A stretch of 64,000 bases of DNA from Plenodomus lindquistii (Eukaryota; Ascomycota; Dothideomycetes; Pleosporales; Leptosphaeriaceae): contig JANUWI010000011.1 in assembly GCA_025504975.1 (NCBI GenBank), positions 248,001-312,000 of the forward strand, written 5' to 3'. A program made the position numbers and the translations under genes. Below the pieces are notes generated by a model. That model was given only the letters and a program-made list of their open reading frames with translations, was not told the DNA's origin and made no database searches. This document shows, in pieces, positions 11,372 to 23,866 of this stretch. Position 1 is the first letter of the stretch. Each line of letters begins with the position of its first letter.

Positions 11372-13440
11372 AAGGTCTTGGAACCGCCTTCTAATGGTCT
11401 GGCTGACAGGGACAGACGTTGTTGGGTAGACGGGGAAAATTGGTGTTGGAAAGGATTGTGTAAAAATGGGGTAAAAGGGTTGACTTTCATTCATCAAGCC
11501 AGCGCGGCGTTGTGATGTGATAGTGTGCTTGTCGGTATCATTTGTATATATGATTAGTAGATCAGTTTACGGTCGGTGTAACATGTGATAGATTGGATGC
11601 TACTCGTAAGCTTGGTCTCTCGAACGTGAGCATTTACCATAACTTCGAACGCGTAGTTCGTGTTCATTAACTGCATGCACTGTTGTCGGAAGAAGGATAT
11701 CGGGCGCTTGCATGTCCGGCAGCAGATGCCCAGGTTAGCGGGAATTGGATCGACCCCAAGACCGGGATGGGATTGACCTCCTCTGCAATAACAGTGGCTG
11801 GGTTATAATCTTACATTCAGAAATATTACTATGCAAGTGCGCCTCTGGACAACATACAGAACAACAAGGTGATGCGGTCATAGGTAGCAAGGGTCTGATT
11901 GGATTACTGGAAAAGGATACAGTGTACGATGGGTGTGGAATGTAGCAAGTGAACTGTGGTTCTCTAGGCCCAATCTCGTAATTCACACAATGGGTCGTTG
12001 ACCGCATATGTACCCTGACAACGTTGTGAAACTGTCACATGGGGCATCTTTCACCACAGGCGTTGAAGGCAGTGAGTAAAGTATGGCTCGTGAAATTGCA
12101 AAATGCAAGCTCCTTCGACGCCACCCATACGCACTCTAGGTAGTGTAGTAGTAGGGGGTGAGCTAGAAGAGGTAGTGTAAACACGGGTGGGAGCTAGGTG
12201 TGAAAGGTTGTTGTTAGTGGAACGGGTTACGTATAAACGTATATATGAGTGGGATAGCTATACGAGTGTTGCATAATGATGAGATAGGGCACGCATATGT
12301 ATCAAGGGGAAGTGTTACACCTGTATTACCACTGCGGATGCTTGGGTTTTTCAGATGCTGGTCGAGACACGATTTAGTGTAGGATTGAAGAAGTGAGTTC
12401 CGTGGCGTTTTCGCTTTTCGATGGACATATGCTGGGTGCTTGCAATGTATGGGATGAAATTCGGAACGTGCCTGACGCCGTACTTGGTTTCGTTACATGT
12501 AAATGTATAGATGATTGCGTATATTGTACGCGACACGTCTCTCGAGGTCATCATCAGGAATCTCAGACGCACGAGTCAATATCGTGTCACTGGAACGGTT
12601 CCTGAACGCCGATCATATACCAGAATGAGTATCTTCGAAAATTGCGTCGATTGTAGCGACTGAAAGAGTGGTTGTCGCCCACGCCCCCAAGATTTCTTCC
12701 GCTTGTAGTGTCAGCCGAAGCACAGATAACCGGTCAGATTTGGCCTCGTGTTCTTGGCTGGATTCCGTGTAAGATTTACATTACTCGAACAGGTAAGATG
12801 GGGTGCAAGGCATGGGTTGCAGCATTCAGAACTGTGGTTGTTGCAACCGCCTTCTTGAACGCTTCATTTACTAGTCCCATAGGAACAGAGCGGCATAATG
12901 CATACCATTCAGAGCCTTGCCGATCACTAACTGCACTATACCGTACTTTGACCAACCATAATGTTCCTGTAAATGGAAATCAACCATGGAAGTGTCGATG
13001 ATAGCAAGAGATTCATGGTTGACTTGGGTAAGGGGCGCAAGATGGCGTCGAGCATGACAGGCAAGATCCCTTGGATCAAGTGTTTCAGATCCACGTCCGG
13101 AATAACCCATGGAGGCGTGCCGAAGAACAATAGATGACATGTGTGGTTGAGCGTCGCTGCATGACAGCGTGGAGGGAGCAAACCACGGTTCGGGAGAAAA
13201 AGGGGTACCCAACATGTGCATTTTTCTTGCAAGCACAAGCGTAAGAAGGGTGACGTCTCCCAGTGGCAAGCTGTGGCGTAGACGCGCCATGTGATGCGCT
13301 CCAGCCACAGACGAGGTAGGAGCACTCTGGTACCAGCTACGTCGTGGGCCTTGTGGTTGGAGCTGCGAGAGGAAACTGCGTCTTTTTCGCGACCCATCCT
13401 TCCTGGTCCTGATCCTGATCCTGATCCTGATCCTTATCCC
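11372..13440. other. long intergenic region, GUT2 to CHY/RING gene
   Basis: About 2 kb without a supportable gene. All open frames are short (under about 110 codons upstream of 13290) and without recognisable motifs. The last 34 bp before the CHY/RING start hold a CCTGAT hexamer repeat. A non-coding transcript is possible but not visible. Confidence 0.5.
13407..13434 (+). repeat. CCTGAT hexamer microsatellite
   Basis: About four tandem TCCTGA units directly upstream of the CHY/RING ATG at 13441. The frame stays open from an ATG at 13294, where the repeat would encode alternating Asp-Pro. Confidence 0.85.
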
Positions 13441-15832
13441 ATGAGCATCCTCTCCGCCTTTATCATCGACCCTGTGGTCCGCCATGTCCGGCGAGTCTCT
13501 GGCGTTCGGGCAGCCGAAGCGAGCGACGAGGGCGAGGCGCACCGTCCAACGTTGGCATGTGATAGCCACGACTCCGCAAGCCATCTACCACCAACCCGCC
13601 ATGCGCCTCGCGACTCCGAAGCCGACCACCCAACCATCCAACATGGCGACACGTCCGACAACACGCGCAACGGATCGGCGACTCTGATTGCGCGCTTGCG
13701 TGACGACGTGCCCCCCAACCAGCGGCTGCGCGATGCCGTGGTGGACGACGAAGCGGGCCATGACGTTCTGCCTAGCCCAGCGACCACGGCACCACTAAAC
13801 ATCCCCCCCGTCGACATGTCCTCGAACCCAGCACACACGGCCGCCGATCAGCCCCGGCGCGTGGACGTCGACCCCTCGCTCCTGAGTGCCCCTCCCACGT
13901 CCTCGATCCGCCGCCCGACTGCAACCCACGACGGCCAGCATGCGGGCGCCATGTCCGAGTCGCTCCCCGCAGACGATGGCATGGCCCATCTGCGCATGCG
14001 CATCCACGACATCAGGGACCTCGATGTCTCGGACCAGGAGCGCGCCCGCATGATCCACGCCCTGATGACGGAGCGCTATCTCACCACGCGCCCGACATCA
14101 CCCAGCAGCTTCGTAGGCGCGCCCGCCTTGTCTGAGTTTGGCGCATCTTCACCATACTCGCCTGCATCCGACGTGGACCCGTACAATCCATATAGCCTCC
14201 GTCCAGGCGACACCAACCCTACATACCGACCCAACACGCAGCACAGCGCCGAACACGCCGACGAAGACGAGGACGACGTCGCCGAGGGAGATGTCGTCTT
14301 GGGCTGCCAGCACTACAAGCGAAACGTCAAGGTGCAGTGCTACGAGTGCAAGCACTGGTACACATGCAGACACTGTCACGATGCAGTCGAAGACCACAAC
14401 CTCAACCGGAAGCGGACGCAAAACATGCTATGCATGCTATGCGGGACGCCCCAGCGAGCGTCAGAGTATTGCAAAGTCTGTGAGACAGAGGCAGCTTGTT
14501 ACTATTGCGACATTTGCAAGCTGTGGGACAATGACAGCAACAAGAAAATCTACCATTGTCCCGATTGCGGAATCTGCAGAAGAGGCGAGGGCCTGGGAAA
14601 GGACTTTTACCACTGCAAGGCATGTTGGCCTCTTAGTGACAACGGCAACCACTAACAGCGCACAGGACTGCAATGTCTGCATCTCCATTTCACACGCTAC
14701 ATCCCACAAATGCCTCCCCCGGGCCACCGAATCAAACTGCCCAATCTGTGGCGACTACCTCTTCACCTCATCCATCCCCGTCGTCTCTATGCCATGTGGA
14801 CACTACCTGCACAAGGGCTGTTACGGCCTATATATGCAAAGGGCATACAAGTGTCCGTTGTGCTCCAAGAGTGCAGTCAACATGGATCTTCAATGGCGGA
14901 AGCTGACCCAGGCCATTGAGAGCCAGCCCATGCCTGAGCAGTTTGAACACACCCGCGCAGTCGTCAAGTGCAACGATTGTTCAGCCAGATCTTCAGTCAA
15001 ATACCACTGGCTGGGCAACCAATGCGGATCTTGCGACTCGTACAATACCAATGAGATTCGTATTCTCAATGGACCTCAGAGCGAGCAAGCTGCCAATGCG
15101 TTGTTGGAAGCAGATACAGAAGTAGGGTCCCCACCTGCGGCCCCTGCCAACGCGGGCTCTCCGGCTTCCCAAGCGCCTCTGCGTTCTCCCAGGTACTACT
15201 TCACACCAGATCAGCCAGAAGAGACGTGGCTTCCCGGGCAACTGCCTTCTTTCCCGTTTCAGATGCCGCGAAGACCTCGAATGCCGCAATTTCCCTCGCT
15301 TCCTCAACTTCCACCACTCCCCAACATGCCTCAATTTCCACAGATGCCTCAAATGCCTCAGATGCCAGATGCAGCCCAGCAGATGGTGGAACGAGTGCGC
15401 AGATCATTCGACGCCTACCTAAACCCAAGTGGAGATGTTCGGGCAGAAGATGTGCCCTTTATAGACCTGGGGGGCGATGACCGTCGTGAACGTCGAGCTA
15501 CCGACGGCACCACGGTCGAAGAGCCATCTCTCCCTCAATATGTCTTGGAACGATTCACATCGTCGTTGGCACGCTTCAGGAACGATTTGAATCCGGCCAT
15601 GGAGGACATACCGTCATTAGATCTGTCCGAGGACCATGACCCAGAGGGACTGCAGTTTTGGGGTCAAGGTGGTGGCCACTTAAACGGCTTCATTTCTGGG
15701 ACCGAAGACGAAATGTCGGACGAGAGCAGCAGTGAGGAGAGTGAGCACGAGGAAGAAGAAGATGATGACGAGGAGGATGAAATGAATGGTAGGAAGCGCA
15801 GCAAGGAATGGGATCTCCCTGGCCATCGGTGA
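13441..15832 (+). CDS. CHY zinc finger / RING E3 ubiquitin ligase (RCHY1/Pirh2 type)
   Basis: Probable RING-type ubiquitin ligase. Model: join(13441..14619, 14666..15832), 781 residues. Residues 1-285 are disordered. The CHY zinc finger begins near residue 287 (GCQHYKRNVKVQCYEC), the CTCHY region follows (CDICKLWDNDSNKKIYHCPDCGICRRG), and the C3H2C3-like RING is near 418-462 (CPICGDYLF..MPCGHYLHKGC..YKCPLCSK). A Cys4 ribbon follows at about 485-515 (VKCNDC..QCGSC). The tail has PQMPQMP repeats and an acidic Glu/Asp run. The only intron that keeps frame and restores the conserved CKDCNVC joint is a 46-nt GC..AG intron (AAG|GCATGT .. ACAG|GAC). An upstream in-frame ATG at 13294 would add 49 residues including a Asp-Pro run. 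The substrate is unknown. Confidence 0.88.
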
Positions 15833-16549
15833 GTCGAGGTTGACAGGCGGACTATGTATGTCTAGACACGACGATAATGGTGCTATGACCGAGGCTGCTT
15901 GTAGTTGGATGACGTAGATGATGGGTGAAGGACTCTTGGACGACGCCAAAGAATACCCAGACGACTGTGTAAAACATGGCAAGTATTTTAGAAGTTGATA
16001 TCGGGACGCAATCCAACCAAGTGTGCTTGTGTCTTGAGCATCACAGACTTGGTTGACAAGGCTGGCGTAGAATGGTTGACCAGTCCAAACACAGCGATGG
16101 CGTATGCGTGCCCGGTGGTTCATGCTCAACATGACTGGGACCCACATGTTGGCCGGAGCAGGACAAAGTCATTGGGCGCAGTAGGGGATATGGACAGTGG
16201 CAGTGCAAAGCATTACTGGTCAGCAATTGCAAAGGGGTGAATAAGCCGTGGCGGGTCTTGCTGGTCGATGCCCGGTTGCTCAGCCTCGAACCCTCGTCCC
16301 TCGTCACATTGACCGACGGCCGAGCACGCACGAGCCCGCCTGCGAGACAGACGAGAGGCAGCCTCCCCTCGCCATACCCACGCCGCGCGCTCTGAGAGCC
16401 GCATCGCGATTCGCGCCCCCCGCACGCCTCTCTTCTTGTTACTCTGCTCCTGCTCCTGCTCCTGCTCCTGCTACGAACACTGCTGCTGTCCGCCGTCCGC
16501 CGTCGCTCGCTGCCCGCCCGCGGCATCATCGCCATCACAAGCGCGCATC
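15833..16549. other. intergenic, CHY/RING to HECT ligase
   Basis: 717 bp. The right half becomes C-rich; a CTCCTG hexamer tract lies at 16445-16472, within the 5' leader of the HECT gene. No gene seen. Confidence 0.5.
16445..16472 (+). repeat. CTCCTG hexamer microsatellite
   Basis: About four to five tandem TGCTCC units roughly 80 bp upstream of the HECT ligase start codon. Confidence 0.85.
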
Positions 16550-19412
16550 ATGGACGCCGCCGGCCAGCCCAACCTGCGCATCACCAGTGCGAACCCCCCT
16601 CCCTCCCCGCCCACCAAGACGGCGACTGTGCTGACCCGCCTGTAGTCATTGCCGCCGACGGCCTGTACAAACGCGATGTCTTCCGTACGTTGTCCTGCTC
16701 CTCCCCATGCCCATCCTCGTCCTGCTCCCCTCCCCATGGACGCGGCGCTCACACAGACACCCCCCGCAGGCTTCCCCGACCCCTTCGCCGTGGCCACCAT
16801 CAATGGCGAGCAGACGCGCACCACGAGCGTCATCAAGAAGACGCTCAACCCCTACTGGAACGAGAGCTTCGACATGTACGTCATGATGCCCCCCCGGCGC
16901 CATGGCAGCAGAGCGCTAATCCACGCACCACAGGCGAGTGAATGAGGAAAGCGTCCTGGCCGTCCAGATCTTCGACCAGAAGAAGTTCAAGAAGAAGGAC
17001 CAGGGCTTCCTCGGCGTCATCAACGTCCGCATCGGCTCCGTCATCGATCTTGACGCAGGCGGCGACGGTAGGGCGCACCCCTCGACGCCCACCAGACACG
17101 CCCCATGCTAACCCGCGCTGCAGAAATGCTCACCCGCGACCTCAAAAAGTCAAACGACAATATGGTTGTGCACGGCAAGCTGATCCTCAACCTCTCCACC
17201 AACCTCAGTGCCCCCATCAGCCAAGGCGCACAGAATACCACTCGCCCGGCCGCTTCGCCCCACCCCTCGGTCAATGGCGCCATCCCCGGCGCCGTCTCGA
17301 CACCGCAGCCATCGACCGCCAACCTCCACCCGCCCGATGTCTACCCCGGCCAGCAACGGCCCGCTGTCTCTGCCCAGCCCAGCGCCCAGAGACTCAGCCA
17401 GGCACCGCCGCCTGGCCCGCCCACTGGCCCTCCTGCAGGGCCCGCGCCGAGTGGAGCGACACCGGCCCGCAATGGCGGTGCATACAGTGCGTTCGAGGAT
17501 GCCCAAGGGAGATTGCCAGAGGGTTGGGAACGTCGAGAGGACCATCTGGGCCGAACATACTATGTCGATCACAACACGCGGCAAACCACATGGATCAGGC
17601 CTGGCGCAGGCTTCAATGAGGCAGACCAGCGCACCGCAATGGCAGCACAGACTCAGCAGGAGCGCACCAGGCATCAAAACCGCATGTTGCCTGAAGACCG
17701 AACCGGCGCAAATTCACCCACTCTTGCTGAACGCCAGCCCTCTCCACCTGGTGGTTCCGCAAGCGCCGTTAGCATGATGGCTACGGGCGCAACAACTGCT
17801 GGTACAGGAGAGCTCCCATCGGGATGGGAGCAGCGACATACCCCAGAAGGCCGCCCGTACTTTGTGGATCACAATACCAGGACCACCACGTGGGTGGACC
17901 CGCGCCGGCAGCAATACATTCGGATGTACGGTGGACAAGCCGCCAACGGTAGCACCATTCAGCAGCAGCCCGTCTCACAACTAGGACCGCTGCCTTCAGG
18001 ATGGGAGATGCGACTTACCAACACAGCCAGAGTCTACTTTGTCGACCACAACACCAAGACTACCACATGGGACGATCCCAGGTTACCCTCTTCCTTGGAC
18101 CAGAACGTTCCACAATACAAGCGTGATTTCCGTCGCAAGCTGATTTACTTCCGTTCGCAACCGGCACTTCGCATTGTGTCTGGGCAATGCCACGTCAAGG
18201 TCAGGCGAACTCATATCTTTGAAGATTCCTACCACGAAATTATGCGTCAAAGTGCGGCGGATCTGAAGAAGCGACTGATGATCAAATTCGATGGCGAAGA
18301 CGGTCTTGATTATGGAGGTCTTTCGCGAGAATTCTTCTTTTTACTCTCGCACGAGATGTTCAATCCCTTCTACTGTCTGTTCGAGTACTCTGCCCATGAC
18401 AATTACACTCTTCAGATCAATCCCCATTCCGGCATCAACCCAGAGCATCTGAACTACTTCAAGTTTATCGGACGCGTCGTTGGTTTGGCCATTTTCCATC
18501 GTCGCTTCTTGGACGCATTCTTCATTGGTGCATTCTACAAGATGATATTGAGAAAGAAGGTCGCACTGCAAGACATGGAGGGTGTGGATGCCGACTTCCA
18601 TCGTAATCTTGAGTGGATGTTGTAAGTTTGGTACTGCTCTCACGTCAGAATCGAACTAATCGTCTTAGGAACAATGACATTACCGACGCGTTGGAGTTGA
18701 CTTTTGCTACCGATGACGAGCGATTTGGTGAGACGGTCAGCATCGAGTTGAAACCGGGCGGTGATGACATTGAGGTCACAAACGAGAACAAGCATGAATA
18801 CGTTGAGTATGTATTACCACCAAGTGTAGTCAATGACCACTACTGACTGTGTTAGACTCATTACCGAATGGCGTATCCAGAAGCGTGTCGAGGAGCAATT
18901 CCAGGCCTTCATCACAGGCTTCCATGAGCTGATCCCTGCCGATCTAGTAAACGTCTTTGACGAACGCGAGCTCGAACTGCTGATTGGTGGTATCGCAGAT
19001 ATCGATGTTGAAGATTGGAAAAAGCACACAGATTATCGCGGGTACACAGAGAACGATGAGGTCATCCAGAATTTCTGGAAGTGTATTCGCAGCTGGGATG
19101 CTGAGCAAAAATCGCGTCTCTTGCAATTCGCTACTGGTACTTCTCGTATCCCCGTCAACGGTTTCAAAGATCTACAGGGTAGTGATGGGCCGAGAAGATT
19201 TACGATTGAAAAGGCTGGTGAGCCGAATCAGTTGCCCAAGTCACATACATGGTGCGCACATCCCTCGAATCACTCTGACTTGTCACGCTCAGCGCGCTAA
19301 CAATGACTCCAGTTTCAACCGCCTTGATTTACCAGCGTACAAGACGTACGAAGCTCTCAACGGCAAGCTCACCATCGCTGTGGAAGAAACCGTCGGATTC
19401 GGTCAAGAGTAA
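16550..19412 (+). CDS. RSP5: NEDD4/Rsp5-family HECT E3 ubiquitin ligase
   Basis: C2-WW-HECT ligase that ubiquitinates membrane proteins and other targets for endocytosis and sorting. Model: join(16550..16586, 16646..16684, 16770..16875, 16934..17067, 17124..18621, 18669..18806, 18856..19251, 19313..19412), 815 residues. The C2 domain is assembled from four short exons (IIAADGLYKRDVF, FPDPFAVATINGEQT, LNPYWNESFDM, IFDQKKFKKKDQGFLG). Three WW domains lie near residues 235, 335 and 394, each with a GW..PYF/TYY-VDHNT and a final TTW. The HECT domain runs from about 437 to the end. The catalytic Cys is residue 783 in LPKSHTCFNRLDLP, 32 residues from the C-terminus, the same distance as in yeast Rsp5. 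All seven introns are GT..AG and phase-consistent. A Pro-rich linker (about 145-215) separates C2 and WW1. Confidence 0.96.
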
Positions 19413-20810
19413 GCAACGTTGGCCCAAGATTGAGTCGAGGTTACTTTGGCTGTAACTTGCCACGACTGGGATGTGAAACTACGTATTGATGTATAAAAAC
19501 TCTGCAAGGGCGAAGAAGACAACTGGGAGCAGCGAGCAGTTGAGCACGCCCTCGGATCATATAAGGATATTTATTGGTGGTATGTCTAGTTTCGGGCTGA
19601 ATGCCACACATGTTGCATTTTGTCTGCAAAGGGCGTTGAGAATCCAGAGACTAAAGCGCTTTTCCTTGGTTCGAGCGCACAGCTATATACATGGAACTGG
19701 ACGGGAGCAAGATTCAGACCTTCATAAGACTCTCATTTCCACAAAGTAGATCAGCGGACTACTCTCGATGCTATTGCACGTGTTTGCGCGATTATAGGCG
19801 CTGGTTCCACATGAGACGATCATTCGATGCGAGGCGAAATTGTGGGCCGTCTTCAGAGTTGAGCATGCAGTCCGAGCTTTCGGAATCATGTGCATCGCGT
19901 TTCACTGCTTCGAGGTACAGTTCGAGTGAAGACCGAACAACGCATACATATATTTGCTTCTTGCGCAGCGAGCCTGCACACTGTCGAGTTTGGCTTTCGT
20001 AGCACGGGAGCAGAGACGATGTCCTCCGACATGATCAAGTAGCAAACATGCGGCAATATAGCTGCAACGGAAATCTTACTTGACTCAAGTACTTCCGCTT
20101 TCCATTACAACCCCTGTCCCTAATCCCGTGCGAATCATCTGGATACTTCCGCGCGTGTCAGGCAAATAAATGGACGAGGCTGATGACCAACCTACTGACT
20201 TTTGTGATGCCGTCCATGGCCACGATGCGCGTCCCTTACTCCCCCATAGAATTCTTCAGTCATGGTTGCAGCATGTCGTGGCACCAATACCAGCAACGAG
20301 AGCCACTCGTCAGAGTCAGTATCAACTAATTATAGGGGAGCTGGAGCATGCCCATAAAGCACGGAGCACGTCCTGTCCCACTAAACGTTAATCCAACGAG
20401 CGCTAGACTACCTTTGGCGCTAGCAAGCGCGTGTGGCGCAGGGGTCATCACCCGGGAATGAATGCTTTTTGGGCGATTCAAGAGTCAATTGAGGGGGTGG
20501 AGCTTGTTTCTGGAAAAGGATGGCAGTGCGACCGGTGTGTTTAAAGCTTCTCGAGTCCCGCTGCTTCGCGACCTTTTTCTCTTGATGTTTACATTCCTCC
20601 GTCTGGTCGTCCTGTCAACATTGCCCGAATCCCGACTTCAACACTGTCAGTGACCATCACTCGTTTTGGGCCTGTCTTTTTGAAACTACCATTATCTTAA
20701 TTTGACCGACATCTCCTGTCCAGCGCGTGCGATACCCTATCAACCTATACAAATCACAGTCGTATAGTACCATTTACACCATCTACCGGACTATCTACAC
20801 ACTACCAAAC
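19413..20810. other. intergenic, HECT ligase to GPI protein
   Basis: 1.4 kb without a supportable gene; open frames here are short and motif-free. The last 200 bp (CT-rich, TATACAAATC at about 20745) is probably the promoter and leader of the GPI-protein gene. Confidence 0.5.
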
Positions 20811-21424
20811 ATGCGCTTCTCCGCTGCCGTCGCCATTGCCTTTTCGGCCACTGCCAGCCTTGTTGCTGCGCAGGACAAGTGCGACGCTCAGAAGTAAGTT
20901 GTATTGTCCGCATTCTTCAACTAGGAGCATGTCATCATCGATGCCTCAAGCCTCATTTCAATACATCAACCACTGTCATGTCATGGCCACTGCTAACAGT
21001 CTTGTCCAGCATCCTCGACGCCTGCGTCTCCGGCTACAAATCCCGCATCGACGCCTGCAACGAGAAGCCCAATGACTTCATCTGCCTGTGCGATACTTAT
21101 ACCGACGTCTTGGTGTGCTACAACAACTGCCCCGATTCCAACGAGAAGTCCCCCGTTCAGAACCAAGTCACACAGTACTGCGAGGCGGCTAAGCCCCTAC
21201 GTGCCGCTCAATCCGAGTCTGTCGCCAGCGCCGCAAGTGTTGCGGCCACACAAAGTCGCGCTTCTACTGCGGCGAGTGCGACGGCAACTTCGACGGAGAG
21301 CGCGACGGGTAGTGCGAGTGAGTCCAGCCCGACTGCGAGCACTTTCGCTGATGCGGCGAATGCTGTTGGTATGTCGGCTGGTGCGGCGGTCGCTGCGTTG
21401 TTCGGTGTTGCTGGTCTTTTGTAG
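20811..21424 (+). CDS. GPI-anchored, Cys-rich then Ser/Ala/Thr-rich cell-surface protein
   Basis: Model: join(20811..20893, 21010..21424), one 116-nt intron, 165 residues. Seen: signal peptide MRFSAAVAIAFSATASLVAA with a likely cut after AA-Q; a domain with eight cysteines (DKC, two spaced AC, FICLC, VCYNNC, QYC); a low-complexity Ser/Ala/Thr stretch (about residues 88-140); and a C-terminal hydrophobic tail typical of GPI attachment. The eight-Cys count and the CLC..C...C spacing recall CFEM domains, but I would not call it CFEM without a profile search. Likely located in plasma membrane or wall. The function is unknown; fungal relatives are annotated only as GPI-anchored serine-rich proteins. 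Confidence 0.85.
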
Positions 21425-22035
21425 TTGGCCACTGTACAAAGAAGAAGAGGGGGGTGGGGTGTGTGTAACTGGGAGGATGACGCGTATATATACATACATA
21501 TTGGATGCGATAATCTTTAATCGGTTCGGGCTCACTTTGTTGACTTGAAGTTTCATGTGACGGTCGATTGTGACGTTTTGCTTAGGATACTAACACGGCG
21601 GCCAGCGGTTTCTCTGAGAAGTATGAAGAGGCGCACTAGTTATTACCAACGAGGGTCGGCGCTCGATTGTACAAAGCGGGGCTCGAATTAACCAGGTCCC
21701 CAAAGTCACAGGCGCTTTCTATCATACTTAGCACGCCATACCAAGAAGTCTACTAAAAGCCATCAGATATATTATATGTATACCCTAGGAGTTCAAAGCT
21801 GTTCACATACCAGCGTACATTGGTCAAAACAAACCAAACTAGCGAGTTTAAAACATAGGTATCTGATTTAGGGCATCTTGTGTTCATGATCTTGGAAGTC
21901 TTCATAAGTTCGCAGTACAGGTCTCTAGAGGCTTGCTGTATTATTCATAGCATGCATTCATACCATATTACAGCTCAATAAGCCTTCCAGATGCTATCTG
22001 TCAGAAGAAAGCCACCATATGAAAGCCTACTGCAT
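21425..22035. other. intergenic between convergent genes
   Basis: 611 bp between two 3' ends. An A+T-rich stretch with TATATTATATGTATA lies at about 21765-21785. No gene seen. Confidence 0.5.
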
Positions 22036-23866
22036 CTAGGCCCTGTACCGGCTAGGCAGTGCAGCCTTGAGCAGTTTGGGAAAGTCGGGCGTACCCAGAC
22101 CAGACACGGGGTCCCATCCTCTGGTGGCATTCCAAGACGCATATGGAATGACTGGGCTTCCGTTGGGCGCACCGTGAAATCTAGCGTGTCCATCGCAGCC
22201 AGTACTTCCACCAAGTACAATGTCGTTCAGCGCATCAGGGTTAGAGTACAAAAGCGGATTCAGGAAACCAAGAGAAGGCTTCTTCGCCCTCAGTCTCGCA
22301 TCGTTGAGAAGCGCAACGACACCGGCAAAGGCAGGCGCCGAAGCGGACGTTCCTTGGTAGCCCTTGAGAACGCCCTTGTCGTAAACACGGAAACCATAAC
22401 CTTGAGCGGAGACATCAGGGAAGCCACGACCATGGCGATTAAAGTAGGGCTTGTTTTTTTCGCCGAGCATGTGAAAGTATGCCTTGATTGCGTCGTCTTG
22501 GTATGAGGGGCGCTTCCAGTAGTCGGAGAAACCGCCAGAGGAAAAGAAGGTGGCGGTCTCGTTGAGGTAGCGGGTGGAGCCGACGGATGTTACAAACGGG
22601 CAGGCAGCAGGGAACTGCGGCTGGAACTTCGTGGTGTTCTTTCCATCGTTGCTTTGGCAAGCAGAGCCGACGCCACTATCTCCGGATGAAAAGACAACAG
22701 TCACACCACGGGAGCCCAGCTGGGCAAAGAGGTTGCATACAGAGAGAGCGTAGCTTTTGGGCACGGACTGCTCATTTTCGCCGTAGGACGTCGAGATGAC
22801 CTGTGGGAGATCCTGCTGAGACAGCTTGAGAACACCCTGCAAAAACTCGAGGTAGGGCTCGTTGGCACTGTCTGCCAGGTCCGGTTGATCGAGATCCTGA
22901 ACCCAAGGCCCGCGACCCCCAGTGCTGAATTCGGTGACGGGGAGGGGAGAGCTGATGCCTACGATATACTGCAAGTCCAGGTTAGCCTCGCCGCTGTCAT
23001 CACTCGAGTTCTGAGCATTGAGACCGCCGTTGAATTCAGTGACGGAAAAGTTTTGGCCCACTGCCTCAGGGAGTATGTTTTGTTCGAAGAGAGCGAGGTC
23101 GCTGTAGCGTGCATACTCTTCGAGGTAGCTGGCAAAGGCGACCTTACTGCCGCTGTTTGGATCAGGTTTGTAGTCGATCTTGTAGAGCGTCTTCAAGCAC
23201 TGCGGCGTGATTGTGGCATCACAATTGACGGCGTTGTTGGCAACGGCAGCGAGTTGCAAACCCACAAGCTCGTGTTCCGTCTCGTGGTTAGCCCGGATGC
23301 TAGCGAATCGAGTGGTAGGCTGTACTAAGTTGATGTGTTGAGCAACATCATCTGGAACCGAGTACTCGAGCGTACGAAGAATCTTGCGGGGCTTTGCTTC
23401 CTGGCTAGTATACCATGCGAACTCGGTGTCGAGCATCTTATTGGCCACACCAACAGTGGTCGTAAATGTTACCCAGTCGGCTTCCTCCTCGAAATCAGTG
23501 ATGCCGGCCGACTTGAGCCAGGCAGATACCATGGACAAAGTTTCATCGCTGGGTAGCAGCATCCGCTTCATCTCCTCGTGAGATTCAAAGTGCAAGCCGT
23601 ACTTGGGGTGGCTAGGGGTAGACATCTCCAAGACGGTCTGCTCAAAGCCCTGAGCATCGTTTTGCTGTAACGCAATCTTGAGCTTGAGCGTCTGCTCATC
23701 TGATGCGGCACCTTGGAGCTTCCATCCTGGACAGACGTCAATGTAAGGACGAGATGTATTATGGGGAGCATATACCTTCAGGGGTACCAAATAGCTTCTC
23801 AAATGGCTCAGCAAGGCCACGCGCCGCCAAAAGAGAACCAACAATGAGGCAAAGAAGAGGCGCCAT
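22036..23866 (-). CDS. secreted sedolisin, tripeptidyl-peptidase I type (S53)
   Basis: Serine-carboxyl peptidase, usually active at acid pH, removing tripeptides outside the cell. Model: complement(join(22036..23726, 23776..23866)), one 49-nt intron, 593 residues. The first exon encodes a signal peptide (MAPLLCLIVGSLLAARGLA); the intron joins FGTPEG to WKLQGAAS. The activation prodomain follows (about 40-200), then the catalytic domain with the Glu/Asp pair region (EANLDLQYIVG) and the catalytic Ser in GTSASAPAFAGVVALL. The Ca-binding C-terminal region (DPVSGLGTPDF) is intact. A TATA-like sequence lies about 80 nt upstream of the start. The last residues show no GPI tail, so it is probably freely secreted. 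Reading the intron through instead would destroy the signal peptide. Confidence 0.93.

Noticed and set aside
12871..13584. 237-codon minus-strand open frame before the CHY/RING gene
   Set aside because: Contains the translated hexamer repeat in antisense and shows no family similarity.
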